From positions 1,674,001 through 1,738,000 of the forward strand of contig CAVYOE010000001.1 of assembly GCA_963770155.1 (NCBI GenBank): a stretch of DNA of 64,000 bases. Reading direction: 5' to 3'. Below the pieces are notes generated by a model that was not told where the DNA came from, ran no database searches, and saw nothing but the letters and a program-made list of their open reading frames with translations. Shown piece after piece: positions 56,511 to 64,000 of the stretch; within the stretch, counting starts at the first letter, position 1; each line of letters begins with the position of its first letter. Source of the stretch: CAVYOE01 sp963770155 (GTDB taxonomy: Bacteria; Actinomycetota; Thermoleophilia; Solirubrobacterales; 70-9). The translations under genes and the position numbers were made by a program.

Positions 56511-57110
56511 ATGGAGGAAGACAGGCCGATAAGGACCATTCATGACGAGCCCACCCCCGCCGCCCCCGGACGCGAAGCGGAGGAGGCGGCGGTGGATGAA
56601 TCGGAGCAACCGCCGGAGAACGGCGAGGGTGAGCAGGCGGCGCTGGGTGACAAGGTCGAGGCAGAGCTCGACGAGCTCGGGCAGACCAAGAAAGAGAGGG
56701 ATGAGTATCTGGAGCTGGCACGGCGGACCCGTGCCGACTTCGAGAACTACCGCAAGCGTGCGGCGAGCGACGCGGAGCAAGCCGGCGTTCGCGCCACCGG
56801 CCAGCTGGTTGCCGAGCTGATCGCGCCGATAAGCGACCTCGAACGCGCGATCGAGACCGGTGACGGCGACGCCGGTGCCCTGGTCGACGGGCTCAAGCTC
56901 GTCCACCGCGAGCTGAGCCAGGTGCTCGACCGGGCCGGGGTCGAGGCCTACGATCCCGCCGGGGAGAAGTTCGATCCGCAATGGCACGAAGCGCTCCAGA
57001 CCCGGCCGCAGGAAGGAACCGATCCGGGCGTGGTGCTCGAGACCCTCGACAAGGGCTACCGCCTCGACGGACAGGTGCTGCGGCCGGCCCGCGTCGTCGT
57101 GAGCGCGTAG
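56511..57110 (+). CDS. grpE: Nucleotide exchange factor GrpE
   Basis: 199 residues from ATG. Acidic disordered N-terminus (~50 residues), long coiled coil (KVEAELDELGQTKKERDEYL, ARRTRADFENYRKRAA), then the beta domain with GVEAYDPAGEKFDPQWHEAL and VLETLDKGYRLDGQVLRPA. Releases ADP from DnaK and may act as a thermosensor. Between dnaK and dnaJ with gaps of 8 and 10 bases. Confidence 0.96.
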   Translation: MEEDRPIRTIHDEPTPAAPGREAEEAAVDESEQPPENGEGEQAALGDKVEAELDELGQTKKERDEYLELARRTRADFENYRKRAASDAEQAGVRATGQLVAELIAPISDLERAIETGDGDAGALVDGLKLVHRELSQVLDRAGVEAYDPAGEKFDPQWHEALQTRPQEGTDPGVVLETLDKGYRLDGQVLRPARVVVSA

Positions 57111-57120
57111 GAAGGGCCCG

Positions 57121-58281
57121 ATGCCCGCGCGCGACTTCTACGAAGTGCTCGGCGTCGATCGCAAGGCCGGCGCCGATGAGATCAAGAAGGCCTACCGCAA
57201 GCTGGCGCGGGAAAACCACCCCGACCGCAACCCGGACGATCCCGCCGCGGAAGAACGCTTCAAGGAGATCCAACAGGCATACGACGTTCTTTCAGACCCA
57301 GAAAAGCGAAGCCAGTACGACGCCGGCGGCACGTTCTTCGGTTATGGCGGCGGTCAGGGCGGCGGCTTCGGGGGCCGGCCCGGCGCAGGCGGCTTCGGCG
57401 GCTTCCCCGGTGGCGGCTTCGGCGGCGACTTCGCGGACATCATCTCGAGCCTGTTCGGGCGCGGCGGTGGCGGCCCAGGGGCGGGGCCGGCCGGCCCCTC
57501 GCGGGGGCGAGACCTCGAGACCGACATCCAGCTTTCCTTCGATCAGGCCATGGACGGCACCCAGGTGGCGGTGTCGGTCCCGGCGACGGTCGAGTGCTCG
57601 ACCTGTTCGGGAACCGGCGCCGCGCCCGGCACCTCGCCGGTGCGGTGCCCGCGCTGCGGCGGCCGCGGCATCGACGCGCAAAGCCAAGGACCGTTCTCGA
57701 TCTCGCAGCCGTGCTCCGAGTGCGGCGGGCGGGGGCAACTGATCGAGGATCCATGCCCGACCTGCCGGGGGGGCGGTCTGGTCCGCGAAACGAAGCGCTA
57801 CCGGGTCAACATCCCGGCCGGGGTCCACGACGGCAGCCGGATCAGGCTCGCCGGCAAGGGCGAAGCGGGCGCCGACGGAGGGCCGCCAGGAGACCTGTAC
57901 GTGAGCACCCGGGTTGATCCTTCGCCGGTGTTCAAGCGACGCGACGACGGCAATCTCGAGGTCGAGCTGCCGGTAACGATCAGCGAGGCGGTCCAGGGTG
58001 CGACAGTCGAGGTCCCCACCCTGAACGGGACCACGAAGATCCGGATCCCGTCGGGAACCAAGGACGGCACGATCCAGCGGCTGCGGGGCGAAGGGCCGCC
58101 GCGGCCGAATGCAACCGGCCGCCGCGACATCCTCTACCGAATCCGGATCGACGTTCCCAGCGACCTGACCGAGGAGCAGCGCAAGGCAGTGGAGCAGCTC
58201 GGCGAGACGCTCAATGGCGGCAACCCGCGGGAGAACCTGATCCGTGAGGCGACTCGATCCGCGAGAGGAGGCGAGGGGTGA
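57121..58281 (+). CDS. dnaJ: Chaperone protein DnaJ (type I)
   Basis: 386 residues from ATG. J domain with DFYEVLGVDRKAGADEIKKA and the HPD motif ENHPDRNPDD; Gly/Phe-rich region to ~140; four zinc-binding repeats CSTCSGTG, CPRCGGRG, CSECGGRG and CPTCRGGG; C-terminal substrate domain with VPTLNGTTKIRIPSGT. Stimulates DnaK ATPase and delivers clients. Its stop overlaps hspR (TGATG), keeping the repressor coupled to the chaperones. Confidence 0.97.
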   Translation: MPARDFYEVLGVDRKAGADEIKKAYRKLARENHPDRNPDDPAAEERFKEIQQAYDVLSDPEKRSQYDAGGTFFGYGGGQGGGFGGRPGAGGFGGFPGGGFGGDFADIISSLFGRGGGGPGAGPAGPSRGRDLETDIQLSFDQAMDGTQVAVSVPATVECSTCSGTGAAPGTSPVRCPRCGGRGIDAQSQGPFSISQPCSECGGRGQLIEDPCPTCRGGGLVRETKRYRVNIPAGVHDGSRIRLAGKGEAGADGGPPGDLYVSTRVDPSPVFKRRDDGNLEVELPVTISEAVQGATVEVPTLNGTTKIRIPSGTKDGTIQRLRGEGPPRPNATGRRDILYRIRIDVPSDLTEEQRKAVEQLGETLNGGNPRENLIREATRSARGGEG

Positions 58282-58646
58282 TGGCTGCAAGACGGGGTAG
58301 GCACAACCGCCGGGAGATGCTGACGTCAGTCGGGCAAACCCGCGGCGTGTTCATGATCTCTGTCGCCGCCGAGCTCGCCGAGATGCATCCGCAGACGTTG
58401 CGCATGTACGAGGCGCGCGGCTTGATCGAACCGAAGCGCTCTCCCAAGAACACCCGTCTTTATTCCCAGGCGGACGTAGAGCGGCTCCGGCGGATCCAGC
58501 AGATGACCACGGAGATGGGCCTGAACCTAGCCGGGGTCGAGACCGTGCTCGAGCTCGAAGCGCGCCTCGAGCAGCTCCGCTCCGAGGTCGCCAAGATGCG
58601 CGAGCGGACGCGCGAGATGGAGCAACAGCTGAGGCGGCTGACCTAA
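58281..58646 (+). CDS. hspR: Heat-shock repressor HspR (MerR-family)
   Basis: 121 residues from ATG 58281 (GTG 58278 one codon upstream). MerR-type winged HTH: MISVAAELAEMHPQTLRMYEARGLIEPKRS, shown here as MHPQTLRMYEARGL and TRLYSQADVERLRRIQQM, followed by a coiled coil LELEARLEQLRSEVAK. Binds HAIR operators together with DnaK as corepressor and releases at heat shock. Fourth gene of dnaK-grpE-dnaJ-hspR, the standard actinobacterial order. Its TAA stop overlaps the convergent hydrolase stop. Confidence 0.96.
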   Translation: MAARRGRHNRREMLTSVGQTRGVFMISVAAELAEMHPQTLRMYEARGLIEPKRSPKNTRLYSQADVERLRRIQQMTTEMGLNLAGVETVLELEARLEQLRSEVAKMRERTREMEQQLRRLT

Positions 58647-59500
58647 GGCGCGGGATTGAGCAGCTTGCGAGCGATCTCCTCGATCGTCGAGTAGCCCGCT
58701 CCCTCTCCCGGGGTCTGATCGGTCAACACCGCGATCGCCACCCGCGTGCCGTCGCGATAACGCAGCTGCGCCGCCTGGTGGGAGACGGCGCCGCTGGTGC
58801 CGGTCCCGCCAGGGCGCCAGCCGCCCTTGAACCAGAGGCTCCAGTCCTTGCCGGCCGCTGCCGGGATGCCCCAGCGCTGCGGTCCGATGACGCTTGCGAG
58901 CAGCTTGCGCCCAAAGCCGCGATGCGGCCCGGCCAGGTTGTGGTCGAGGCGATAGAAGAACCGCGCCATGTCGGCCGCGGTGACCTGTGCCCCGCCCCAG
59001 AATCCCGGATCCGGCTCGAAATCATGCATGTCGGCACGCCGCGCCACCCGGCGGAGGCCCTCATCGCCCACGATCGCGTAGATCGTGCCGGCCGCGTCGT
59101 TGTCCGAAGCGGTCACCATGGCCCGCAAGGTCGAAGCGATTGCGGAATCGAGCCGGCCCTTGTGCGAGCGGAGGTACGCGGCGAGCAGCATCGCCTTCGA
59201 GATGCTCGCGGAGGAGAACTGCCGCTTCTCCTCGTGGCCGCGGATACCGCCGCCGGGCCCGATTACCGCAAAGGCGACCGATCCGGCGGCGGCGCTCGCA
59301 ACCTTCTTCGCCTCGCGAACCTCCTCGCGGGCCGGATAGGTGCGCCGCACGCGCGTCCCCCGGGTGATCGCAGAGATCAGCTTGCCCTCGCCGGCCCGAG
59401 CGACGCCGGCGTAGGTGCTCTGGCCCGAACCCGATGGGGCGAGCAGGGCGGCAACCCCGATCAGGGCGATGCTGCCGGCGACGAAGGCGGCGCGCATCAT
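58643..59500 (-). CDS. Serine hydrolase, class A beta-lactamase/DD-peptidase-like
   Basis: 285 residues from ATG 59500 (or 59497). Signal peptide AAFVAGSIALIGVAALLAP. Penicilloyl-serine-transferase motifs: S-x-x-K in FSSASISKAMLLAAYL, S-D-N in MVTASDNDAAGTIYAIVG, and K-G-G in LWFKGGWRPGG. The class A Glu166 region is not obvious, so it may be a non-lactamase DD-peptidase-like enzyme acting on the cell wall. Start overlaps the stop of the PI-PLC-domain gene (ATGATG), so they are translated from one message. Confidence 0.82.
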   Translation of the reverse strand: MMRAAFVAGSIALIGVAALLAPSGSGQSTYAGVARAGEGKLISAITRGTRVRRTYPAREEVREAKKVASAAAGSVAFAVIGPGGGIRGHEEKRQFSSASISKAMLLAAYLRSHKGRLDSAIASTLRAMVTASDNDAAGTIYAIVGDEGLRRVARRADMHDFEPDPGFWGGAQVTAADMARFFYRLDHNLAGPHRGFGRKLLASVIGPQRWGIPAAAGKDWSLWFKGGWRPGGTGTSGAVSHQAAQLRYRDGTRVAIAVLTDQTPGEGAGYSTIEEIARKLLNPAP

Positions 59501-61611
59501 CCCTCTGCGTTCAACTTTTTCACGGCCCCGAACAGGTCGCCCTGGAGGTAGAAGTCGACATTGAGGATGTTGGGGAAGCGGCCGCGCTGACGCTGGCAGC
59601 GGCGGGCGCGGTCGAGCAAAAAGCGGTAGCCGTTGACGATGCGGGCGTTGGAGGGCTTCGGCGTGGGATCGGTGCCAATCCAGTTGTTGATCAGCAAGAT
59701 CGCGTCGGAGCGGTCGCCTCGCCCCCCCTTGCAGGTCATCTCCGACGGCGTCTTGAACTCGAACGGCGTCTCCTGGATTGTCGAGTTGAGCGGTCGGTAC
59801 CAGTCGGCGCCGCCGGTCATGTGCTCGGCGACCAGGAGCACCCTGCCACCCGAGTCGATCATCTCCTCGAGGGTCGGCCAGGGCGGCCCCTGCGGCCCTT
59901 TGTAGACGTGCTCGGCAAGGCCGGCCTCCTCGATCACCTCCTGGGTGTCCTCCGGGCTGGTGTAGTCCTCGAGGTCGATGACCAGCACCTCCCGCGGATT
60001 CTGATCGAGGAACTGGGCGATCTCCCTGAAGGTCTTCTCCGCATCGACGGCGCCGAGCTCGCAGAAGCCGTGGCAGAGATAGATCCTGGTCTCGGCCCCT
60101 GCGGGCGGCTTTGCGATCTGTGAGCGGATGCGCGCGCCGGCCGCGGCGAACTTGGGCCCGAGCTCCTGATTGATCTGCGCGATCAGCGCCGGGTCCAGCT
60201 TGCTCGTATCCGTGTAGACGCGACGGCCCGGGACGCCGTAGTAGGTATCGATCCAGAGACCGCGGATCCCGGCCTGGAGCTGCTGCGGAATCGTGTTGTC
60301 CTGCTCGGGAAAGAGGAAGCCGGGGTAGTTGGCGCCGGCGTAGGAGTTGTGGGTGGCGGGAAACGCGACCCGATCGAGATCGCGGCCGCAGAGCGCCTTC
60401 ATCCCGTTGCAGCCGGGGTCGGCGGTGACCTCCTGATCGGGGGGATCCTCGCCCGAGAGCACTGCGACCAGGAACATCGCGGCAACCGCCGCCACCGCGA
60501 TTCCCGATCCGGCCCAGGCCAGGATCCGGCGGCGCTCGCGCCGGCTCTCCTCGGCGGCCGCCGGCTCCTGGACCAGGGAGAGGACGGTGGCCAGCGCGCG
60601 CGAGATCACGTAGGCGCCGGCGATCACGATCACGATCTCGAGGGCGAGCAGCGGCTTCAGGACCATCACGAGTCCCGCGCCGCCGAGAAGCAACGCCCAA
60701 AGGAGCCGGCCGGCGATCGACTCCGGCTCGGTCGCAATCCGTTCCCAGGCCCGGCGCAGGGGCGGGCCCAGGTCGCGCGAGCCGAGGGCCGAGGACGCGG
60801 CCGAGGCAACCACCAGGCCGAAGCCCCCGAGCAACAGGTACCAGTTGCGCAGCGGCTGCAGGAACTCGTCCCAGACGGCATCGAACGCGCCGCGGTTCGT
60901 GTCGTCCTCGATTCCTGCCGCGATCACGTCGTGGACGACGACCAATGCCACCACCGCGACCAGGCCGATCACCGCAATACCGGCGCCGGCCCGGATCGCG
61001 GCACGGCGCCGGTCGCCGGCGAGAGCGATTGCGCCCGCGAGCAGCAGGATGCCGAGCGGGGGCAAGACCAGGCCGAGGTGGCGAACGTCCTCGACGGCCT
61101 GGGCCGCGTCGACAGACACCCCGCCCTCCCCCACCTTGACCAGGGTCGAGTCGAGCCCCTTGGGGATCTTCTTCGCCAGCTGCGGTTGGAACTGGCGAAC
61201 TGCCTGGTCGAGGAGGACGCCGAGGTTGGCGATCGTCACCACCGCCGCGTCGTTGCCGGCGATCACCGAGTCGTAGGCAGACTCCACTCCCCGCCCGAAC
61301 GCCGACCTGAAGGGATCGGTGCCGATCAAGGCGGCGGTGGCCGCCTGGAGCAGCGGCTTGGCGGTCACCAGGTCGGGATCGATCTTGGCGATCGCCTCGT
61401 CGGTCAGCTTGCGCGCGGCGGCGTCCCGTACATCGGAGTCCTCGAGAGTCCGCGTGGCCCGGTCGGCGAGCCGGTCCGCATCGAGGACCTGCTGGCGGGC
61501 ATAGAGCGCGGTGGTGCCGGCGAGAATGCAGAGGAGACCGGCGATCAGCAGCAGCAGCGATGCGGTCGGCCTTGCGCGGGAGCCTGGCATCCCCGCCATC
61601 CTCGCAGGCAC
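59497..61611 (-). CDS. Membrane protein fused to a PI-PLC-like phosphodiesterase domain
   Basis: 704 residues from GTG, or ~700 from the ATGs at 61599/61590. N-terminal ~350: signal-anchor ASLLLLIAGLLCILAGTTAL, a helical extracytoplasmic loop, then about six membrane segments (LGLVLPPLGILLLAGAIALAG, VIGLVAVVALVVVHDVI, and so on). C-terminal ~310: TIM-barrel phosphodiesterase with VAFPATHNSYAGANYP (first catalytic His), GLWIDTYYGVPG, IYLCHGFCELGAVD (second His) and VLVIDLEDYTSPED. PI-PLC-type domains cleave phosphatidylinositol lipids or related phosphodiesters. A candidate consumer of the inositol lipids made at 47-52 kb. Confidence 0.83.
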   Translation of the reverse strand: MPARMAGMPGSRARPTASLLLLIAGLLCILAGTTALYARQQVLDADRLADRATRTLEDSDVRDAAARKLTDEAIAKIDPDLVTAKPLLQAATAALIGTDPFRSAFGRGVESAYDSVIAGNDAAVVTIANLGVLLDQAVRQFQPQLAKKIPKGLDSTLVKVGEGGVSVDAAQAVEDVRHLGLVLPPLGILLLAGAIALAGDRRRAAIRAGAGIAVIGLVAVVALVVVHDVIAAGIEDDTNRGAFDAVWDEFLQPLRNWYLLLGGFGLVVASAASSALGSRDLGPPLRRAWERIATEPESIAGRLLWALLLGGAGLVMVLKPLLALEIVIVIAGAYVISRALATVLSLVQEPAAAEESRRERRRILAWAGSGIAVAAVAAMFLVAVLSGEDPPDQEVTADPGCNGMKALCGRDLDRVAFPATHNSYAGANYPGFLFPEQDNTIPQQLQAGIRGLWIDTYYGVPGRRVYTDTSKLDPALIAQINQELGPKFAAAGARIRSQIAKPPAGAETRIYLCHGFCELGAVDAEKTFREIAQFLDQNPREVLVIDLEDYTSPEDTQEVIEEAGLAEHVYKGPQGPPWPTLEEMIDSGGRVLLVAEHMTGGADWYRPLNSTIQETPFEFKTPSEMTCKGGRGDRSDAILLINNWIGTDPTPKPSNARIVNGYRFLLDRARRCQRQRGRFPNILNVDFYLQGDLFGAVKKLNAEG

Positions 61612-61713
61612 GGGCGCGGGCCCGCCACGCGGGCGATCTGCAACCCGACTTGCAATTCCTTGTTAGCGACTACTCACAAATAAGCACGGCTCTCTACCCT
61701 GGGACGCCTGTCC

Positions 61714-62880
61714 GTGCCCGAGACAAACTCGAGCGCTGCCCGCAGGGGAACGCTTCTACTCGCCCTCGTGCTGATGGCTGCCGCGGTGGCCGCGGCCTAC
61801 GGCACCACGGCCGGCGCCCAGAATGCCCAGCAGGAGCTCGAGCGGATCGAGGCCCAGGAGGGATCGCTCGCCTCCCAGATCGACGCGGACAACCGCGCGG
61901 TCAACGACCTGATCGGCCAGCTCTCTGAGCTGCGCCGCCGCGAAGGCTCGCTGCGGGTCGAGCTCGACCGCAAGCAGGAGGAGCTGCGCGAGGCAGCCGC
62001 GGCCCTCCAATCCGAGCAGGCGCACCTCGACGAAGTTCGCGGCCGGCTGCACCGGGCGCTGTCGGCTCTTCGGGACCGCCTGGTCGAGATCTACAAGTCG
62101 GGACAGCCAGACATGCTCACGATCGTGCTCGAGTCGGCGAACTGGTCCGACCTCGAGGCCCAGAGCGAGTACCTCGACCGGATCCAGGAGAGCGACCAAT
62201 CGGTGGTCGACCGTGTGCGGGCCCTTCGCGAGGAGGTCAAGGACCTCGTCGCCCAGCTGACCGCGGCGCGAGACAAGATCGAGGCGGCCAAGAACGAGAT
62301 CGTCGCGCAGCGGCGCGAGCTGGACGACACCCGCGTTTCCCTGGAGGCCCGGCGCGGCGAGTTGCTGGCGGCGAAGCAGAGGCGCGAGGAAGCACTTGCC
62401 TCGCTCCAAGCCCAGGCCGCATCGCTCGAGGGCGCGCTCTCGGGCCCGCTCAGCGGTGGCGAGACGATCCCCTCCTCCCCCGGCAAGGCCGGGCTGGTCA
62501 ACGGCATTGCGGTTCCACCGCGGAACGCGCCGTCGGTGGTCAGGAGCGTGATCGCCGCTGCCAACGAGATCGCCGACACCCCCTATGTATGGGGCGGTGG
62601 CCACGGATCGTTCGAGGATTCGGGCTACGACTGCTCCGGAGCGGTCAGCTTCGCGCTTCACGGCGGCGGCCTGATCGACAGTCCCCTCGACTCGACCGGG
62701 TTCACAGTCTGGGGATCGGCCGGCTTCGGCCGCTGGATCACCGTCTACGCCAACAGCGGGCACGCCTACGCGGTGATCGCGGGGCTGCGATGGGACACCT
62801 CCGGCGGCGCCGGCCCTCGCTGGCACGGCGACCAGCGGTCACCGGCCGGATTCGTGGCGCGCCACCCCTCCGGCTACTGA
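61714..62880 (+). CDS. Secreted coiled-coil protein with C-terminal NlpC/P60-like domain
   Basis: 388 residues from GTG. Signal peptide GTLLLALVLMAAAVAAAYG ending AGAQ, then ~200 residues of coiled coil (QQELERIEAQEGSLASQI, LRVELDRKQEELREAAAAL, VVDRVRALREEVKDLVAQL), as in RipA-type hydrolases that dock on division or FtsEX machinery. C-terminal catalytic domain: TPYVWGGGHGSFEDSGYDC with SGAVSFALHGGGL and GHAYAVIAGLRWDTSGG. Domain is homologous to the riboswitch-controlled pair at 17-18.7 kb, but this gene has no ydaO leader. The kinase gene follows 59 bases later. Confidence 0.88.
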   Translation: MPETNSSAARRGTLLLALVLMAAAVAAAYGTTAGAQNAQQELERIEAQEGSLASQIDADNRAVNDLIGQLSELRRREGSLRVELDRKQEELREAAAALQSEQAHLDEVRGRLHRALSALRDRLVEIYKSGQPDMLTIVLESANWSDLEAQSEYLDRIQESDQSVVDRVRALREEVKDLVAQLTAARDKIEAAKNEIVAQRRELDDTRVSLEARRGELLAAKQRREEALASLQAQAASLEGALSGPLSGGETIPSSPGKAGLVNGIAVPPRNAPSVVRSVIAAANEIADTPYVWGGGHGSFEDSGYDCSGAVSFALHGGGLIDSPLDSTGFTVWGSAGFGRWITVYANSGHAYAVIAGLRWDTSGGAGPRWHGDQRSPAGFVARHPSGY

Positions 62881-62939
62881 GCGATCGCCGGTCCGGCCCG
62901 CAGGCATAGTCGAAGCTCCCGTCGGGTACCGGAGTTGAG

Positions 62940-64000
62940 GTGAGCTCACAGACCCCACGCCTGGCCACGGGCACCGTTTTGGGGCGCTACCGGCTCGAAC
63001 AGCTGCTCGGCACCGGTGGGATGGCTTCTGTCTGGAAGGCGCGTGACGAGCGGCTTGGCCGCTCCGTCGCGGTCAAGATTCTCTCCGAGACCCTGGCGCT
63101 CGACCGCGGCTACGTCGACCGCTTCGAGCGAGAGGCGCAGACCGCGGCGCGGCTCTCCCACCCCAACCTGGTTCCGGTCTTCGACTACGGCACCAGGGAG
63201 GGGCGCCCCTACTTGGTCAGCGAGTACATAGACGGCGGGACGATCGCCGACCGGATCGGGGCCGGTACCTCGATCGACGCGGGAGCGCTTGCCCGGCAGC
63301 TGCTCGGGGCGCTCGAGCACATCCACGCCGCCGGGGTGATCCACCGGGACGTGAAGCCGGCCAACATCCTCGTAGACCGCGAGGGGCACAGCCGCCTCAC
63401 GGACTTCGGTGTGGCGCAGCCAAGCGACGCCGCCCCGCTGACCGAGACCGGGAAGGTCCTGGGGACGCTGGGCTACATGGCCCCAGAGGTAAGCGCCGGC
63501 GAGCCGGCGAGCGAGCGCTCCGACCTCTACTCGGCCGGGATCGTGCTATCGGAGGTGATCGATGGGCCCGGCACCGCGGCTACCGAACTGGCGCCCCTGG
63601 TCAGCAGACTGACGGCAGAGGATCCGAGCCTGCGGCCGGTCTCGGCAACCGAGGCGCTCGGGTTGCTCGAGGAGGACCCCGACGCGACTGCGCTTGCTGT
63701 CACCGCTCCGCTCACCGCGACCCCAACCAGCCCGACCGCCGTTCGCGGTACCGACACACCGCCGCCGCCCGGCGGGCCGCGCAGCAATCGGCGACGGCTG
63801 CTGGCGGCCGCGCTGGTCACTGCCGCGGTCGTGGGCTTTGCAATCGCCGCGCTCGCCGGTGGCGACGAGGAAGGACCGAGCCAGTCGGAAGCTGACCGGA
63901 CTCCGCGGCCCAGGCAGGTCACCGATACCGTCACCGTGGCCCCCGAGCCGGTGACCACGACCGTCCCGGCCACCGCGACCCAGCCGGCGTCCGATCCGTG
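62940..64000 (+). CDS. Transmembrane Ser/Thr protein kinase (3' end outside window)
   Basis: At least 353 residues from GTG 62940 (GGAG 5 bases upstream), open to the window end. Kinase lobes: GRYRLEQLLGTGGMASVWKA, SVAVKIL (ATP Lys), HRDVKPANILVD (catalytic loop), LTDFGVAQPS and GYMAPEVSAGEPAS. After ~265 residues there is a Pro/Thr-rich juxtamembrane region and one helix (RRLLAAALVTAAVVGFAIAAL), then an extracellular Thr/Pro-rich stretch that runs off the window. PknB-like Hanks kinase; its sensor domain is not visible. Neighbouring wall hydrolase suggests cell-wall signalling. Confidence 0.92.
   Translation, partial: MSSQTPRLATGTVLGRYRLEQLLGTGGMASVWKARDERLGRSVAVKILSETLALDRGYVDRFEREAQTAARLSHPNLVPVFDYGTREGRPYLVSEYIDGGTIADRIGAGTSIDAGALARQLLGALEHIHAAGVIHRDVKPANILVDREGHSRLTDFGVAQPSDAAPLTETGKVLGTLGYMAPEVSAGEPASERSDLYSAGIVLSEVIDGPGTAATELAPLVSRLTAEDPSLRPVSATEALGLLEEDPDATALAVTAPLTATPTSPTAVRGTDTPPPPGGPRSNRRRLLAAALVTAAVVGFAIAALAGGDEEGPSQSEADRTPRPRQVTDTVTVAPEPVTTTVPATATQPASDP

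Noticed and set aside
60349..61683. 444-codon plus-strand frame
   Set aside because: Lies opposite the membrane/PI-PLC protein and lacks hydrophobic or catalytic pattern.

Overview
Organism and quality. The window is high-GC DNA with GTG and TTG starts, compact spacing and many stop/start overlaps. The gene content points to Actinomycetota: an OdhA/Kgd-type 2-oxoglutarate dehydrogenase fusion, an Ino1 plus CDP-alcohol phosphotransferase inositol-lipid cluster, a dnaK-grpE-dnaJ-hspR operon behind a HAIR-like operator, c-di-AMP (ydaO) riboswitches in front of NlpC/P60 proteins, and a mycobacterial-type fused acyl reductase. The Arg/Lys-rich, Pro/Gly-rich secreted proteins suggest Thermoleophilia/Solirubrobacterales; that placement is inference. 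Thirteen conserved reading frames are interrupted by single-base shifts. Twelve behave as +1 insertions and seven lie in one gene, which fits residual long-read error better than decay. Those genes are annotated over their full span with shift positions given.

Layout. 0-4.3 kb: end of a secreted PKD-like protein, an AGPS-like flavoprotein and a two-domain reductase. 4.4-6.1 kb: zinc-ribbon protein coupled to a photolyase. 6.2-11 kb: one very large 2-oxoglutarate dehydrogenase polypeptide (two lipoyl domains, E3-binding domain, E2 core, E1) and a DUF3817-like membrane protein, converging on acnA (11.2-14 kb), so two TCA-cycle steps are adjacent. 15.3-21.2 kb: an island of six secreted proteins arranged as three consecutive tandem pairs. 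The middle pair encodes NlpC/P60 proteins, each with its own promoter and c-di-AMP riboswitch. 21-29 kb: enolase-like protein, ferritin, DHFR-like reductase, membrane glycosyltransferase-like protein, tRNA-Asp, cold-shock protein, FAH-family enzyme, small proteins and tRNA-Val. 29-36.5 kb: FtsH-like protease, MMPL transporter, lipoprotein, SDR, lgt and a DUF5995-like protein. 36.6-43.9 kb: SnoaL-like protein, tRNA-Glu, argF, EEP nuclease-like protein, two helical proteins meeting tail to tail, an RNA methyltransferase, an LLM oxidoreductase and a secreted GH5 enzyme.

43.9-52.5 kb: a long minus-strand run reading PAP2, polytopic membrane protein, PAP2, CDP-alcohol phosphatidyltransferase, Ino1, secreted protein, GT4-PHP fusion and family-4 uracil-DNA glycosylase. 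The first five form a convincing phosphatidylinositol-lipid module. 52.5-54.5 kb: Asp-nucleophile alpha/beta hydrolase, endonuclease III and a cytochrome c. 54.5-58.6 kb: HspR-regulated chaperone operon. 58.6-64 kb: class A beta-lactamase-like serine hydrolase, a membrane protein fused to a PI-PLC-like domain, a coiled-coil NlpC/P60 protein, and a Ser/Thr kinase cut by the window end.

Cross-cutting themes. Cell-wall remodelling under c-di-AMP control and inositol-lipid synthesis recur. Two short motifs recur in unrelated exported proteins: a Cys-x13-Cys C-terminal motif and a Cys-bracketed polybasic segment. No mobile element, CRISPR array or rRNA is visible, and no gene-free stretch exceeds about 210 bases.
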